This document shows positions 11,982 through 24,507 of a DNA stretch of 64,000 nucleotides, piece after piece; within the stretch, counting starts at the first letter, position 1; each line of letters starts with the position of its first letter. This DNA comes from Merluccius polli (Eukaryota > Chordata > Actinopteri > Gadiformes > Merlucciidae), in assembly GCA_030340625.1 (NCBI GenBank), contig JAOPHQ010000568.1, positions 782,001 through 846,000 on the forward strand, given 5' to 3'. Below the pieces are notes generated by a model. That model had not been told where the DNA came from. It saw nothing but the letters and a program-made list of their open reading frames with translations, and did no database searches. A program made the position numbers and the translations under genes.

Positions 11982-12260
11982 TGCTGAGGACCCAAGGAAG
12001 TGCAGTGTCGAGTGTGAAGTTGTGTGGATGAGCGGTTCTGGAAAAAGCTGAAACAATCGGCCTGTTCCAAACAGGCACGGCACGGGGACTGCACTGGCAG
12101 GTGTACTGCTGAGGACCCACGGAAGAGCAGTTTTGAGTGTGAAGTTGTTTAGATGGGCGGTTCTCAAGAAAGCTGCAAGCAGCAATACCGGAGGCCAAGA
12201 AAGCGTCCCGTTCCAAACAGGCACAGTTAAAAAAAAGCATGTTTTGAACGGGCACTGCAC
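11982..12260. repeat. diverged tandem duplication, about 125-bp unit
   Basis: TGCTGAGGACCCA followed by a GGAAGNGCAGT...GAGTGTGAAGTTGT segment occurs at 11982 and again at 12107. Both copies continue through an AGCGGTTCT/GGCGGTTCT segment and end at GTTCCAAACAGGCAC (12064-12078 and 12210-12224). The second copy is longer at its end. A related sequence in reverse orientation lies near 51855-51900, so this is a dispersed fish repeat duplicated locally. The overlapping 97-100 codon minus-strand frames simply read the repeat. Confidence 0.75.
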
Positions 12261-12271
12261 TAGTTCTTTAG

Positions 12272-12291
12272 TTCACCATTATAATGGTGAA
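12272..12291. repeat. perfect 20-bp palindrome
   Basis: TTCACCATTA is followed directly by its reverse complement TAATGGTGAA. It lies just after the tandem duplication and may mark the edge of that repeat. Confidence 0.65.
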
Positions 12292-13817
<1,526 letters not shown>

Positions 13818-13945
13818 GCCTGCTACCAAACACCTGGCACTGAGGGAGAGACAGATTAGGATGGCATATGTAGCCGCAACCGGATGTGCAAATGTTCACC
13901 CGGGGACAGGGCTGTAAAAACATTGAGTACTTCCAACACAGACAC

Positions 13946-14225
13946 CCACACACACACACACACACAAACACACACGCATGCAAACACACACACACAGACA
14001 TAGACACATATGTGCAATAACACACACACACATACACACTTCTATACTTCACAGTTATTTGGGCACAGGCGCAGATGTGAATACAAAAATCTACACATGC
14101 ACACACACACACATACATACACACACTCAAAGCAAGCACACAGTTGCAAACACAGACAGACTCCCTCTTGCACAAAGCCATCTTTTTTCTTTTTTTCCAA
14201 ATACACAAACACCCACACACACTCA
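13946..14225. repeat. degenerate CA-rich region
   Basis: Several short (CA)n runs are interrupted by TA, GA and CG-containing words, followed by a pyrimidine-rich stretch to about 14345. No coding signal. Confidence 0.8.
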
Positions 14226-14406
14226 TGATCTTTAACAATCTCTATCCTTATAAACCTTTCCCTCTCTCTTTTCTCTCCTTTTCTGTCACTTTTTCTTTAC
14301 TTCACACTTTCTCTCTCTTTTTGTCTCACCTTGCTTCTTATTTTCTTTCTTGCTCTCTCATTAACACAACACACACTGGAAAAGGACCACTCAGCAAATA
14401 GGACCC

Positions 14407-14620
<214 letters not shown>

Positions 14621-15799
14621 TCAGCTGTCTGGTTGAGATCAGTGAGGAGAGGGATGGTCCCATGGTAATGGAAGCAGGGTGGAGACATGGTGTAAGACAG
14701 CAGGCAAGAGGTAATCACAGGAAGGTAGAAGGTGAGTTCCCTGGACATCTGATGTTTTATTGGCTTTCATGTAAGCACTGACGCTGTGTCAAGCATGAAG
14801 CAAAAAGATTACAGCCTTGATCTTCCTGCTTGTATTCTCATCAACTCCATTGTATTGGATGACATTGTTACTGAGATGCAATACTTGTGATACGTATGCC
14901 ATGCAATATGTGGAACAAATGATAGAACTTCAACTGTCTTTAGTAATAATATGAGAACACTATACAAGTTGTTAGTTATGTCAGTTTGTATTCAATTCCA
15001 ATTTGTGACTCAAGGTTGTTGTTCCTGCTATTGTCATGACCTCCCCTATGTCATCCCCCATACCACTGTACTAGCTAGAGAAGATCTATGCTGTAGCAGG
15101 GGAAGTCTCTGGCTCCATGGTTATATTTGCTGCCCATGGTGGATGCACTGTCCAGCAGAAAGACGTATGGGTGAGATCTACTCAATGCTTGTCTAGAGGG
15201 TCAGACAGAATTTCTTTCGACATTCAACACAATATAATTTACAATACAATAAAATACACCAATACTACTCTAACATATACATAAATACATTAACGTTGTA
15301 TTGTATAATATATTGAATACATGAATTACTGTAAATTAAATTAGGAAACTTGACATTGTAACTGCTGACATCTGAGATAAAGTAAACACAAAAACAACAA
15401 AAACAAAAAGTGAAGCAAATATATTTTCGATTTTTCTCTGTCTGATAAAATAATGAGAGAATCAGAGTCAATAATATTGCCCTATTCAGATTTTCCGCTC
15501 GCTAACCCACTGAGGGATGAAATCAGTGTGGCCAAGTTTAAAGGATCAGGAATCATTTCTACCTGAACCTCACTGTTGGTCCCTCCTCTTCCTCTCTTTT
15601 TCATGTTATCATTTCAGAGTCAAGTTTAACCGCAAGCTAAATTTCAAACTAAATCAACTTTACTTTTGATCGTTTTCTCTAATAAGTTCCCCAAACGGAT
15701 AGTGTTATTGAAGCTAGGCCAAAGTTACAGCTTTGCCAAGTTAAAGCTTTTTTTTCTGAAAAATGTCCAACAATTTTGTACAACTAACAACGTAAAATA
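14621..15799. other. no gene seen
   Basis: Unique-looking DNA. The 81-codon frame at 14951-15196 is cysteine-rich but has no recognisable motif. Confidence 0.45.
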
Positions 15800-16052
15800 G
15801 CAGTGTAGCATGCTCTTAGTGTAGCATAGTACATAATGTTTACATAGTGTAGTTTATTGTAGTGTACTAAGCATATAGTGTTGTGTAGTATATAGAGTGT
15901 ATATTGTTTAATAGTGTAGTATATATTGATTACATTGTTTGCAGTGTTTGCAGTTTGTAGTGTGGTATATTGTTTATACAGTGTAGCATATTGTAGTGTA
16001 GTAAGTAGTGTAATGTAGTACATATTGTGTTTACATAGTGTACATATTGTTT
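15800..16052. repeat. degenerate TAGTGTAGTATATTGT minisatellite
   Basis: Irregular repetition of words such as TAGTGTAG, GTAGTATA, ATATTGT and TTTACATAGTGT for about 250 bases. The minus-strand 92-codon frame is its translation and is not a gene. Confidence 0.75.
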
Positions 16053-16925
16053 CATTCCCCATTCCTTACTCGCCATGCCTCTCAGTCATTCTTAACGCCA
16101 CTCTCATTCCTAATGATAGCCACCCCAACCCACCCCCCATTACACTCTAACCTTTCCCCACTGCCCTGAATAGGCAAATTACTCTTCATTCTCCATGCAG
16201 AAGCACACACTTCCCTCTCTGCGCTGCCATTATTCCCCTTCTCTCCTCGCTCCCCAGCTCCTCAGAACCACAACGTGCCGCCAACGGCGCGCATGGAAGC
16301 CGCCAGTCAATTTCTGCGGTCGCCAACTCATACATCACACTTTGAGTGTATGGATTTCTAATATCTCGCTACAGCGACCAGGGTGCTGTAACAGACACAG
16401 CCTGCGGGATTCAGCAAAAGAGGTGGGCCCCTCCCAGGAAATTCACTATGGCATCCGAGAGACACCTGGTTCGACTATTAAAACAGATAACCTCATATAT
16501 CCCAGATTAGCCCTCAGACTCTAAATGTGCTTTTCTGTGGCCCATTAGGATAATAATGACAATATTAAAGATAATTTTGGTAGGTTTATATTTTTTCTGC
16601 AATTCAGTGTGTTGCATTCGGGTGGTACTGATATCCCAGTCAAATTGAACAGACTGCTTTGTTTTCAAAGTGTTTCAAATGGCGACATCAGAATGTCAGG
16701 CTTTTCCAAACTGTACTCAAATAAGTCAGCTTTCCTCAGATAAACCATTTGAAACGGATGAACGTATGGTTATTTCAGCACCTCAGTAAATCCAATTGCC
16801 ACACAAGAGTGGTAGCAAGTTATTTTAAGTGTGTTAAAACTAAGGCATACTCTGTTTAATAGTGTCTCTTTCACTTAAATTGATTTTATAAAAAATGCAA
16901 CACATTTTGGTACTAAAAGGAGGAG
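16053..16925. other. no gene seen; balanced-composition block
   Basis: About 16190-16520 has more balanced base composition than its surroundings and a 109-codon frame (16195-16524) without a recognisable domain. A conserved non-coding element would look like this, but nothing in one sequence can show it. Confidence 0.3.
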
Positions 16926-17045
16926 CAAAATTCATGAGTGAGTGGATGGGTGGGTGGATGAGATGAATGAGTGAGTGAGTGGATGGATGAGTGAGTGATT
17001 GTGTGCACAAGTAAGTTATTGAGTGGGTTATTGAGAAAGTTGGGG
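16926..17045. repeat. degenerate (GAGT)/(GGAT) tetranucleotide repeat
   Basis: Interrupted words GAGTGAGTGG, GGATGGATGA and GGGTGGATG repeat over about 120 bases. Further GGATG words occur to about 17240. Confidence 0.75.
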
Positions 17046-17662
17046 AATGGGTTGGAAGTTGACTGACCCAATGAACTGGTGTTGTGTAAGCATGTCTCCC
17101 GATGATGATGATGCCCACAGTCAGCGAGGAAAAGCTCCACCGTCTGTGTGACCTTGACAGGAAATAAGAGAGTAAAGAAAAAGGATGGTTGGATAGCTAG
17201 ATGGATCCATACATGGATTATTGTTTGCAAGGATGGGTGGATGATATCTAGCTATGATCGCTTCAGCACTCAACAACATATCACCATAGTCTCCACAAGT
17301 GATGCTCAGCGGTGTCGTCAAAAGAATAAGCTCTGCTATTTTCCAAATCCAATGATCACAAAAGTCAAAGTTTTCTTCTGAGAAAAAAAAGTTCAGGCCA
17401 AAAGTAGCAACGAAGCAAACATTTTCAAACAAAGATACCCCAACTTCCTCTCTTTTTTATATCTAACATCACAGCAATGGTGCAAGGCTTAACTTTTTTT
17501 ACCCACAGTTGCAGAACAATCATTTTCTTTCTTTTCTTGCTTTAATGCTTTTTTTTTATTGCGTGTCTTGACACAATGCATTTTCTGCGCTCCTCTGCAA
17601 GGGCTTATCCACACACACACCTCTCATCTGGGTTCACCCAGGCTCACAGTGTGGGGTCTGTC

Positions 17663-17774
17663 GGGGGGGGGGGGGGACTTTTCCTGTACATACGCCTTTC
17701 AAAAGCATTCATGTCAGCTCCATGCCACAACTCAGTTTAATAGCACCAAAGACCAAGACCCGGAAAGAGGTATA

Positions 17775-17810
<36 letters not shown>

Positions 17811-17964
17811 GGGGGGGAGAGAGAGAGAGAGAGACAGACAGAGTGAGAGAGTTCTGGGAAGATATGACCACAGCAGGATGCCCTTCATTTTGGCAGACAG
17901 CGCAAAGTGAGTGACAGGCAGCGTGTGGAGTGATGGAGTGTGTGTGTGTGTGTGTGTGTGTGTG
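17663..17964. repeat. G-run, (GA)n and (TG)n cluster
   Basis: G14 at 17663-17676, (GA)n at 17775-17801, a G-run at 17808-17817, (GA)n at 17818-17834 and (TG)n at 17939-17964. The frames through it are repeat artefacts. Confidence 0.9.
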
Positions 17965-18370
17965 CACGCGCGTGTCTGTGTCTCCAAAAATGATTACGAT
18001 TCATAATCCAAAAGGATTCCTTCTGTGTAGCCTATTTCCTCTTTGAGAAAATCTAACAAGCTAAAGAATGTCCTTGATCATCGTCATGTTCAGCTCACAT
18101 ATCCCATCGACTTCCTCTCTTCTAAACATCCTCAGCCATCACCAGACTCGGCCTCCGGCTGAGACACCCTAACTAGCAGGGAAGGTCAGCAAGGGTGTTC
18201 CTCCTTGTAAAAAAAAAAGCCCCTTGACCGGAGCTATTTTCAGCCAAACTGCCTATGACTCCCCTTTTACCCGGAACATAATTACACAAAAACAAGAGCA
18301 CCTCAAAATAAAAATGAAATGGAGGACAGAAGGGGTATGGTTTATGGGGCGATGCAGGGAGATTGAAACT

Positions 18371-18372
<2 letters not shown>

Positions 18373-18425
<53 letters not shown>

Positions 18426-18440
18426 GAGGGAGGGAGGGAG
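18373..18440. repeat. (GA)25 followed by (GGGA)n
   Basis: A pure GA run to 18422 is followed by GGGA tetranucleotides to about 18440. The tract is a polypurine strand that can form triplex DNA. Confidence 0.92.
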
Positions 18441-18674
18441 GCATGATTACCAATAGGGTGAGTTAGCAGGAACTCCATTAGCAACGATTAAAAAGCCATT
18501 GTATGCCAACTGCTTATGATTCAAAATAATAACAAGCTCCTATATCAAGGGGTACCTCCCTCGCTATTTCCCAAAAGATGATGACTGTTTCAACCTTACA
18601 TTTACACTGTGTGTGTGTGCGCATGTGCGGAAAATATTGTACCTAAACTTTCCCCATCTAAAATGTATCACTTT

Positions 18675-18675
18675 C

Positions 18676-18712
<37 letters not shown>
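18675..18712. repeat. (ATC)n trinucleotide repeat
   Basis: About twelve TCA/ATC units, uninterrupted. Confidence 0.92.
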
Positions 18713-19515
18713 GCATTTATCTCATCCACATCTTATCAAGGAGAAGACTTTCAGAGTTGCTGATGACTATCCCTTTGAGAAAGGCAGTGAGTCACCACCT
18801 GCTGCTCCTGGTGCTGTCAGGTGTTTGGCTGATGGATTCAAATTCCAAACTGTCTGATATTACCCAGGTTACACCAGGACAACAGGAAGTGTACATTTTT
18901 GTCTGTTATGCCAGCATTATGAAACCCTGTTTATTTAACTCCTAGAGCCAATGTAAGCCACAGGATTTTTGTCAAGTCCTCTTGATATTAAAGGGTAGAG
19001 ACCTCTGTCTCGGGTCACAGGGAACGAAGCGTCTTATGTGGCCAAGAGGGGCATGGCCAAGGCATCAGCTGTTGGTGGGGAATAAGGTGGAGGCTCGGTG
19101 AAGGATAAGACACAGCTGTAGGAGATGAACATGATTTAACAACACTAAATACTAAATACTTAGAAATGCTAAAATAAATTATATATATCATAGGTGTGAT
19201 AGATCAGTTAAAATCTGCAGATATCAAAGATACACCATGGAATACTTTCTCCAAACCAACTTTATTCAGTTCTTCTCTGCTGATTTTCAATAATGCAGCC
19301 CTGCTGCCATTGAGCTGATCGGATGGCGCGGACGGAAAAGGAAGTGTGAATTTAATGCTGTGAGACTTGGGGAGAGCTAATGGACGGGCAGGAATTTAGT
19401 GAGAGCGACGTTATACATCTTTCATGCTCCCTTAAGCATGGGCCAATTTGAATATTTCTGATATGCTATTTATGCTCGTCGGAGTAGTGCTCCAGAGAGA
19501 GAGGGAGAGGGAAAA
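18713..19515. other. no gene seen
   Basis: Unique-looking DNA without terminal repeats or a plausible frame. Confidence 0.45.
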
Positions 19516-19638
19516 TGTGTGTGTGTGTGTGTGTGTGTGTCAGTGTGCGTGTGTGTGTCAGCGTGCGTGTGTGAATGAATGAATTATAGAGCGTAGTGTA
19601 TTTTGCAATGCAAGAGGGATAGGAGAGAGAGAGAGAGA
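19516..19638. repeat. (TG)n and (GA)n microsatellites
   Basis: (TG)n at 19516-19540 and 19546-19558, then (GA)n at about 19625-19638. Confidence 0.85.
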
Positions 19639-20072
19639 GCATGCGAGAGAGCAGCAGTCTGATAGTGAGCAGAGGCAGAGAAAAATACATTAATGCAGTT
19701 AGCATATTACACACAAGCAGGATGGCCTGCTTAGTGATTTAACTGTGATTTCATCGGCTCTGAAACTTCATCATAAACGATAATGAAGCTAAAATTAATA
19801 CTGTGACCGCAAAGTCCTGGCGTCAGCACTATGATGAGGACACTTAAGACATTGAGCTTTAATGCCTCAGTGGGGAACTGGTCAGGGATTGTCAGGGAAT
19901 CCGCAGATCCAGATACTGTATTCATTTCCACATTTAATGACGCATTGATCCCTGAGGAAATTGTGTTTTCTGTAATTTTAACCTAAATGCTTTGTGAAGG
20001 TCAATTTGTGTCAGTTTTTGGAAAATAACATACTCATATCAATATTACTTCATCACATATGTGTTTCATGGG

Positions 20073-20150
20073 ACAGTGCTTTTCAAAGTGGGGGGGTGAG
20101 GGCCCTCGTGTGGCCAGCGGCCACAAGATTGAACTAAGGGGCAGTAGCTT
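20073..20150 (+). mobile_element. one terminus of a Charlie-like hAT
   Basis: CAGTGCTTTTCAAAGTGGGG is the characteristic 5' end of Charlie-group hAT elements. No matching opposite end was found within a few hundred bases, so this is a fragment. Confidence 0.5.
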
Positions 20151-20259
20151 TGTTTAGGTAGCCTACATGAGTAATAAAGAAACTTAGCAAAGCATTACCT
20201 TTTAACCATTTTTGAATCTGAGTCTGAATTTTGAGTACAAAGGACAAAATTACCTATTT

Positions 20260-20394
20260 TGTGGGGTGTAACGGAAAAGTAATATAATGAGTAGTGTAAC
20301 GAATGACTGCTGGCAGGGAGTAATAAGTAAAGTTGAAAAGAGTAATGAGTAATAAATTAAATTTAAGTAACAGTTTTGAGTAACAAGCCCAACA
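20260..20394 (-). mobile_element. hAT terminus of the GTGTTGGG...TTACT type
   Basis: Read on the minus strand, the sequence starts GTGTTGGGCTTGTTACTC and continues as a TTACT-rich block. This is the same kind of end as the plus-strand element at 56190 (CAGTGTTGGGCAGTAACGCG). It directly abuts the BEL/Pao RNase H relic, so it probably inserted into that retroelement. The other end is not visible. Confidence 0.5.
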
Positions 20395-20397
20395 CAA

Positions 20398-20547
20398 AAG
20401 TAACCAGGCGAGTACCATAGTGGAGTCTGTCCACAGATTATACTCTGGATGGTGACCTGCACCTGTAACTGCAGCAGACAGCTCCAAAGGTGGAATTGAC
20501 TGCTGCTTCTTTGGGTCAACCCGGAATCTTGCTGTCAAGAATGCCAC
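20398..20547 (-). pseudogene. BEL/Pao retrotransposon pol fragment (RNase H region)
   Basis: About 50 codons on the minus strand read through KKQQSIPPLELSAAV and then LWTDSTMVLAWL. A KxxSIPxLEL segment followed by a W-[ST]-D-S-T-x-V-L-x-W-[LI] segment is typical of BEL/Pao polyproteins, where the D belongs to the RNase H active site. The frame continues only into unrelated sequence, where an hAT end is inserted (20260-20394), so both ends are truncated. It lies in the same orientation as, and 3' of, the gag relic at 21125-21796, so both are probably remains of one element that lost protease and RT. No promoter or LTR is visible. Confidence 0.7.
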
Positions 20548-20552
20548 CTCTA

Positions 20553-20635
20553 CTGGGGGGGGGGGGGGGGGGTGCTAGCGGAGATTTTTGTTGAGCGGGG
20601 GGGGGGGGGGGGGGGGGAGCACATTGCGACTGTAT
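20553..20635 (-). mobile_element. hAT MITE fragment with poly(G) tracts
   Basis: G18 (20555-20572), then GTGCTAGCGGAGATTTTTGT, then TGAGCG and G21 (20597-20617). In reverse complement this matches the repeated unit of the hAT at 55589-55883 (CGCTCAACA...GAAATTCTCCGGTAGCAC between C-runs). It is therefore a fragment of the same family in the opposite orientation. Confidence 0.6.
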
Positions 20636-21124
20636 GCTGGCCGGTCTCAGGTCGTATTTACTAGACAAGAGTTCTCGGGCACTTAGACATCACCCCGCTC
20701 ATTCCCACCATACAGGATTAATAAATGCCTCCTATGACATGTCTTGCAGGGAGCTTTCAAGGTGCATTGTGAGTTGGGTTGCCAACTCGACATGATTCTA
20801 TTCCGGGAGGTTTTTTGTTGTTGTTCAGCGTGTGTTGTCATGAAGGCCTACTTCGATTTGACAAATTACTTATAGTCTAAATAAATAAATTGTAAGTGAT
20901 CATTGTCAGCATGTTTGTGTTCAGGTTAATGAGCCTTGAATGCTTTGATTGAGCTCAGCGTTTGTGTTTTCTTTTGAATCAAAACAATTCCCATACACAC
21001 CTTTTGGGAAATGCATGCACAGTGCTTGTGCATGATAACATTCTCATTCAGGAATACAAAGAAGAAAATACATATATATATAAAAAGAGACAAATCAGTC
21101 AAATCAGGAGGGATGGCAACTCTA

Positions 21125-21796
21125 ATTCTGAGGCCAGATGGCAACAGCCACAGCGCAGGTTGTTACTATGGATCTAGTTCTCTTTCTGGTCTTTGTCTAA
21201 CTGTTTAAAATTGTCGCAGACATTGAGGTAGTGATTATTCTTTTCACAATAGGGACAGTATGCTTTTATTCCCTCTCCTTTGGTGTTGATGGGTTGGCGA
21301 TGAGCCTAGGATCTGGACACAGGTACATTTTCAGAGCCAAGAAGGATGCTAATGTATTTGCCGTGGTGTTTAGGTTCTTGGTGCACATCCTTCTTCTTTG
21401 TGGAAGATTGGGAGTATCCACTGAAGCTGCTCCTGTCATCCTGGATCTGGAGCTTATACTCGAGCCAGGTTGGGATGGATACTCTCATGGGGTTGATGTA
21501 CCTTTTAAAGTTGGCTCAAACTGCTGGTGGTTTGACAGAGAACATAATTCTTCCTTTCCACCTCCTGACCCCGACTGTTCTGCATATTGGCTGGCTTGTA
21601 GTATCCATCCACTGGAGCCTTGACTGATTGGGGAAGAACCCTGGGAATAACCCACTGCTCGCTGCAACCCCTTTATCAGTATCAGCACATAGTCTTCCAG
21701 GTAGGCCGGACATCTTGTCAACCTCTGCGGTCGGATGACAGGCTGGTTCAGGTTTTGTTGAACCACTACAGGGCATATGCGGTCAGAACGTGACAC
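21125..21796 (-). pseudogene. BEL/Pao retrotransposon gag relic
   Basis: Minus-strand frames carry, in order: an R-x-Q-R-L-T-R-x-P-A-Y-L-E-D-Y segment (about 21670-21745), a Ser/Lys-rich linker, and a CX2CX4HX4C zinc knuckle (CPYCEKNNHYLNVC, 21216-21257). Degenerate Cys-rich codons that look like a second knuckle follow. This order (basic/aromatic N-terminal motif, linker, knuckle followed by an F-K-Q-L-x-K-D-Q-like stretch) is that of BEL/Pao gag. Known gag of this type binds element RNA in cytoplasmic particles. The frame is broken near 21485 by a frameshift and again by stops (e.g. after the SRS at 21306), so it is a pseudogene. Confidence 0.65.
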
Positions 21797-21837
21797 AATG
21801 TGTCTTCACTTTAGATGAGCTCACACAAAAGCCTTGA

Positions 21838-22095
21838 CTAATGCTTTCTAACTCATTAACTAATCATGAATTGCAGCATTATTAATTGTTTATTAAGTGC
21901 TTGTAAATTGTTTGTAAATCATTATTTTACATTTTACAAATCATCTTATAAACCATTATCTCATTATCTTATTAATCATTTATAACTGATTATTAATTGC
22001 TTACTAATGAATATTCATGTAGGAACAATTATTTTTAAATAATGAATTCACTATTAATTTACTTGTTACTACTTTATTAATTATTCAAAGTTGCA
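21838..22095. repeat. AT-rich ATTAAT/CATTA repeat block
   Basis: Short words such as TTATTAAT, AATCATTA and TTTGTAAAT recur irregularly over about 250 bases. This is similar in style to TTATAAGT/ATTAATAAG blocks seen again at 27135-27240. Probably a decayed inverted-repeat element. Confidence 0.4.
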
Positions 22096-22312
22096 GTTAT
22101 TCTAAAGTCGTACCTTAACATTTGACTGAATCTTAAGATATTCGCGTGTTTTGCTGTTTTGTTATAATTGTTGACTCTTTCTGCCAAAGCATTGATCTAA
22201 AAACTGGAGAAGCTTTGACGATATAGGAATTCAACAAAGTAGTGTCAAATGCCCAATTGTAATGTTATTATACTGAATGGTATTTGCCAGTCATGTGATG
22301 ATCACTGTGATG

Positions 22313-22985
22313 GATGTAGGATGGTCACTATGATGGTTGTAGGATGGTCACTGTGATGGTTACTGATGGTTGTAGGATGTTCACTGTGATGTTCACTGTG
22401 ATGGTTGTAGGATGTTCACTGTGATGGTCACTGTAATGGGGTTGTAGGATGGTCACTGTGATGGTTACTGATGGTTGTAGGATATTCACTGTGATGTTCA
22501 CTGTGATGGTCACTGTAATGGGGTTGTAGGATGGTCACTGTGATGGTCACTGTAATGCGGTTGTAGGATGGTCACTATAATGGGGTTGTAGGTAGGAGGG
22601 TCACTGTGGTGGGGTGTAGGATGGTCACTATAATGGGGTTGTAGGTAGGAGGGTCACTGTGGTGGTCACGGTAATGGGGTTGTAGGATGGTCATTGTTAT
22701 GGTTGTAAGATGGTCACTCTTAGGGTCGTGGGATGGTCACCGATGCTGGCAAACGATGATGTTAAAGACAAGATCCAATCCGCACCATGTAGGGGGCCAT
22801 AGGAGGTACAGTGTGGCCCAGTCCATCTGTGATGGGGTTGGTATGGTTGTGGGATGGTCCCTGTGATGGTCACAGTGATGGTCGCTGTTATGGTGGTAGG
22901 ATGGTCATGGGTTGGTCGTGGGCTGGTCACTGGTGGTCCTGTGTTGGTTGCTGATGGTGGCTGATGGTCATCAATAATGGCCCTA
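22313..22985. repeat. GGATGGTCACTGTGATGGTTGTA minisatellite
   Basis: Irregular tandem units built of ATGGTCACTGTGATGG, GGTTGTAGGATGG and ATGTTCACTG run from 22313. Higher-order copies (e.g. TATAATGGGGTTGTAGGTAG at about 22577 and 22631) occur, with an island of non-repeat sequence at 22745-22835. Confidence 0.85.
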
Positions 22986-23260
22986 TAACAAAGAAAGGAC
23001 AACTGAGCATTGGCATTTTTAAATGGTCAAATAAAAAAGTGGCAAAATTACAGTTGAATTGCCCGCTTCAAAGTTACCTGCTCCATGCGCTTCCTCATTC
23101 TCCTGTAAAATGAGGTCACTGCCCATCAGAAGCCTACAAAACAGCCAGTTTTCCAGCTCTCATAAGCAAAACATTAGCCAGATGGGTTCCAATCAAACCC
23201 AATCTGCACCCTGTAGAGGGCCATAGGAGGTACAGTGTAGTCCAGTCCAGTCCATCCAGG
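22772..23260. repeat. two copies of a 65-bp segment 0.4 kb apart
   Basis: The segment around GGGCCATAGGAGGTACAGTG (near 22794) recurs near 23218, with flanking CCAATCYGCACC and CCAGTCCATC matching in both. The first copy lies inside the minisatellite. Confidence 0.7.
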
Positions 23261-24047
23261 ATGGGGTTATGTCCAAAAGAGCTCAGCGGACTAGAAGATA
23301 GACTTCCAGAAATGCTGTCAGTGGAAGACACAGAGCCAATGTTAGAGGTACCTTTGACATCCAGAGTTACTGACCTAGATCCCAAAGGAAGCATCAGGAA
23401 CTCTTGAAAAACCAAGTGAATTCACTTGAATCAAGATCCTTTTCCATCTATAAATTTTGTTGTTGTTGTAATTTCGTTTTCTCAGAATTTACTTTAAAGC
23501 ACTTGGAGAGGTGTTTGTCAATCACCTAATAATCACAAACTGAAGAATTTAACATGTGGAAATTGGCTTCCAGTGATGTTGATTACGATGTCATAGTGGC
23601 ATTCCAATCGAATCTACAAAGGCATTACAGCCTTAATACTAATTAACAGCAAAGTGATACTATCCTGTTCATCTTGTTGCAGAAAGAGAACGATGTGCAA
23701 ACACGAACCATTGTTTTGTTTTGTAAGACTTAATTTTACAGGTTTGCAAATGTCATGGTAAGTAGGTGATAATTAAAAAGTCTGGCAAAAGTACAAATTC
23801 TTGCCTCCTCTCGCCAACTCTCACTCTTGTTTCCATCATTCTCTTCCTGCAACAAATCAACTCTTGTGATTGCGAGAGTTTAGAGTGAGGCTTCTCCATG
23901 AGCAGACTTGGTTAGACACAATAACAAACACACCAGCTCAAGCGAAAGGTAAAGACAAAGGTTTTATTTCTCTGGGGGGATTCTTTTCATAATGTTGTCA
24001 GACACTTTTAATAGCAATCTGAGCCTGTCAGTGGCAAAACAAGCACT
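23261..24047. other. no gene seen
   Basis: Unique-looking DNA without a plausible frame or terminal repeat. Confidence 0.45.
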
Positions 24048-24243
24048 TTAAAAGGACATACATTGATGGGGTGCTAATGCCCTATAGTTTTACATTTGTT
24101 GCTGCCCGTTTCGCGGGTGAGGGCTGAAGCCCTCTCGTTCAATACTGGACCAATTTCAAAAATGATTGTCTGCATTAGTCACTGAGACCCAAAATGATGG
24201 GAAAATAGGGTCCAGGTTGAAAAATCCCAAAGTTATCCTTTAA
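24048..24243. mobile_element. 196-bp TTAA-flanked repeat
   Basis: TTAA at 24048-24051 is followed by AAGGACATAC, and the right end reads GTTATCCT before TTAA at 24240-24243. TTAA duplications are shared by piggyBac and Kolobok elements. The AAGTTATCC-type end with its AAAAATCCC neighbourhood is a familiar teleost repeat end, but the left terminus has diverged. Confidence 0.45.
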
Positions 24244-24507
24244 GTGTCACCAAAATATTTCACCAGGCAATGTCTACACATGACAGCTAAACAGTGTGTT
24301 TTATGTACATTACAACCAAGTAAGTAGTTCTGCTGAATAATCTATTTTTCATTACAGGATCACACTGTTCAGTGGGGTTTCTGCAGGGACAGAATTGTGT
24401 GTGGTGGTAAATAATTCTGTAAAGATCGAAAACATTTTATATAAATGTTTTTCCACATTCATACAGTGTTACCAACAGCAAATCACGAGTTAATAGAAAA
24501 AAATATT

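Noticed and set aside
21306..21796. BEL/Pao gag-like frames as a host zinc-finger gene
   Set aside because: Frameshift, stops and a nearby BEL/Pao RNase H fragment in the same orientation point to a dead retroelement.
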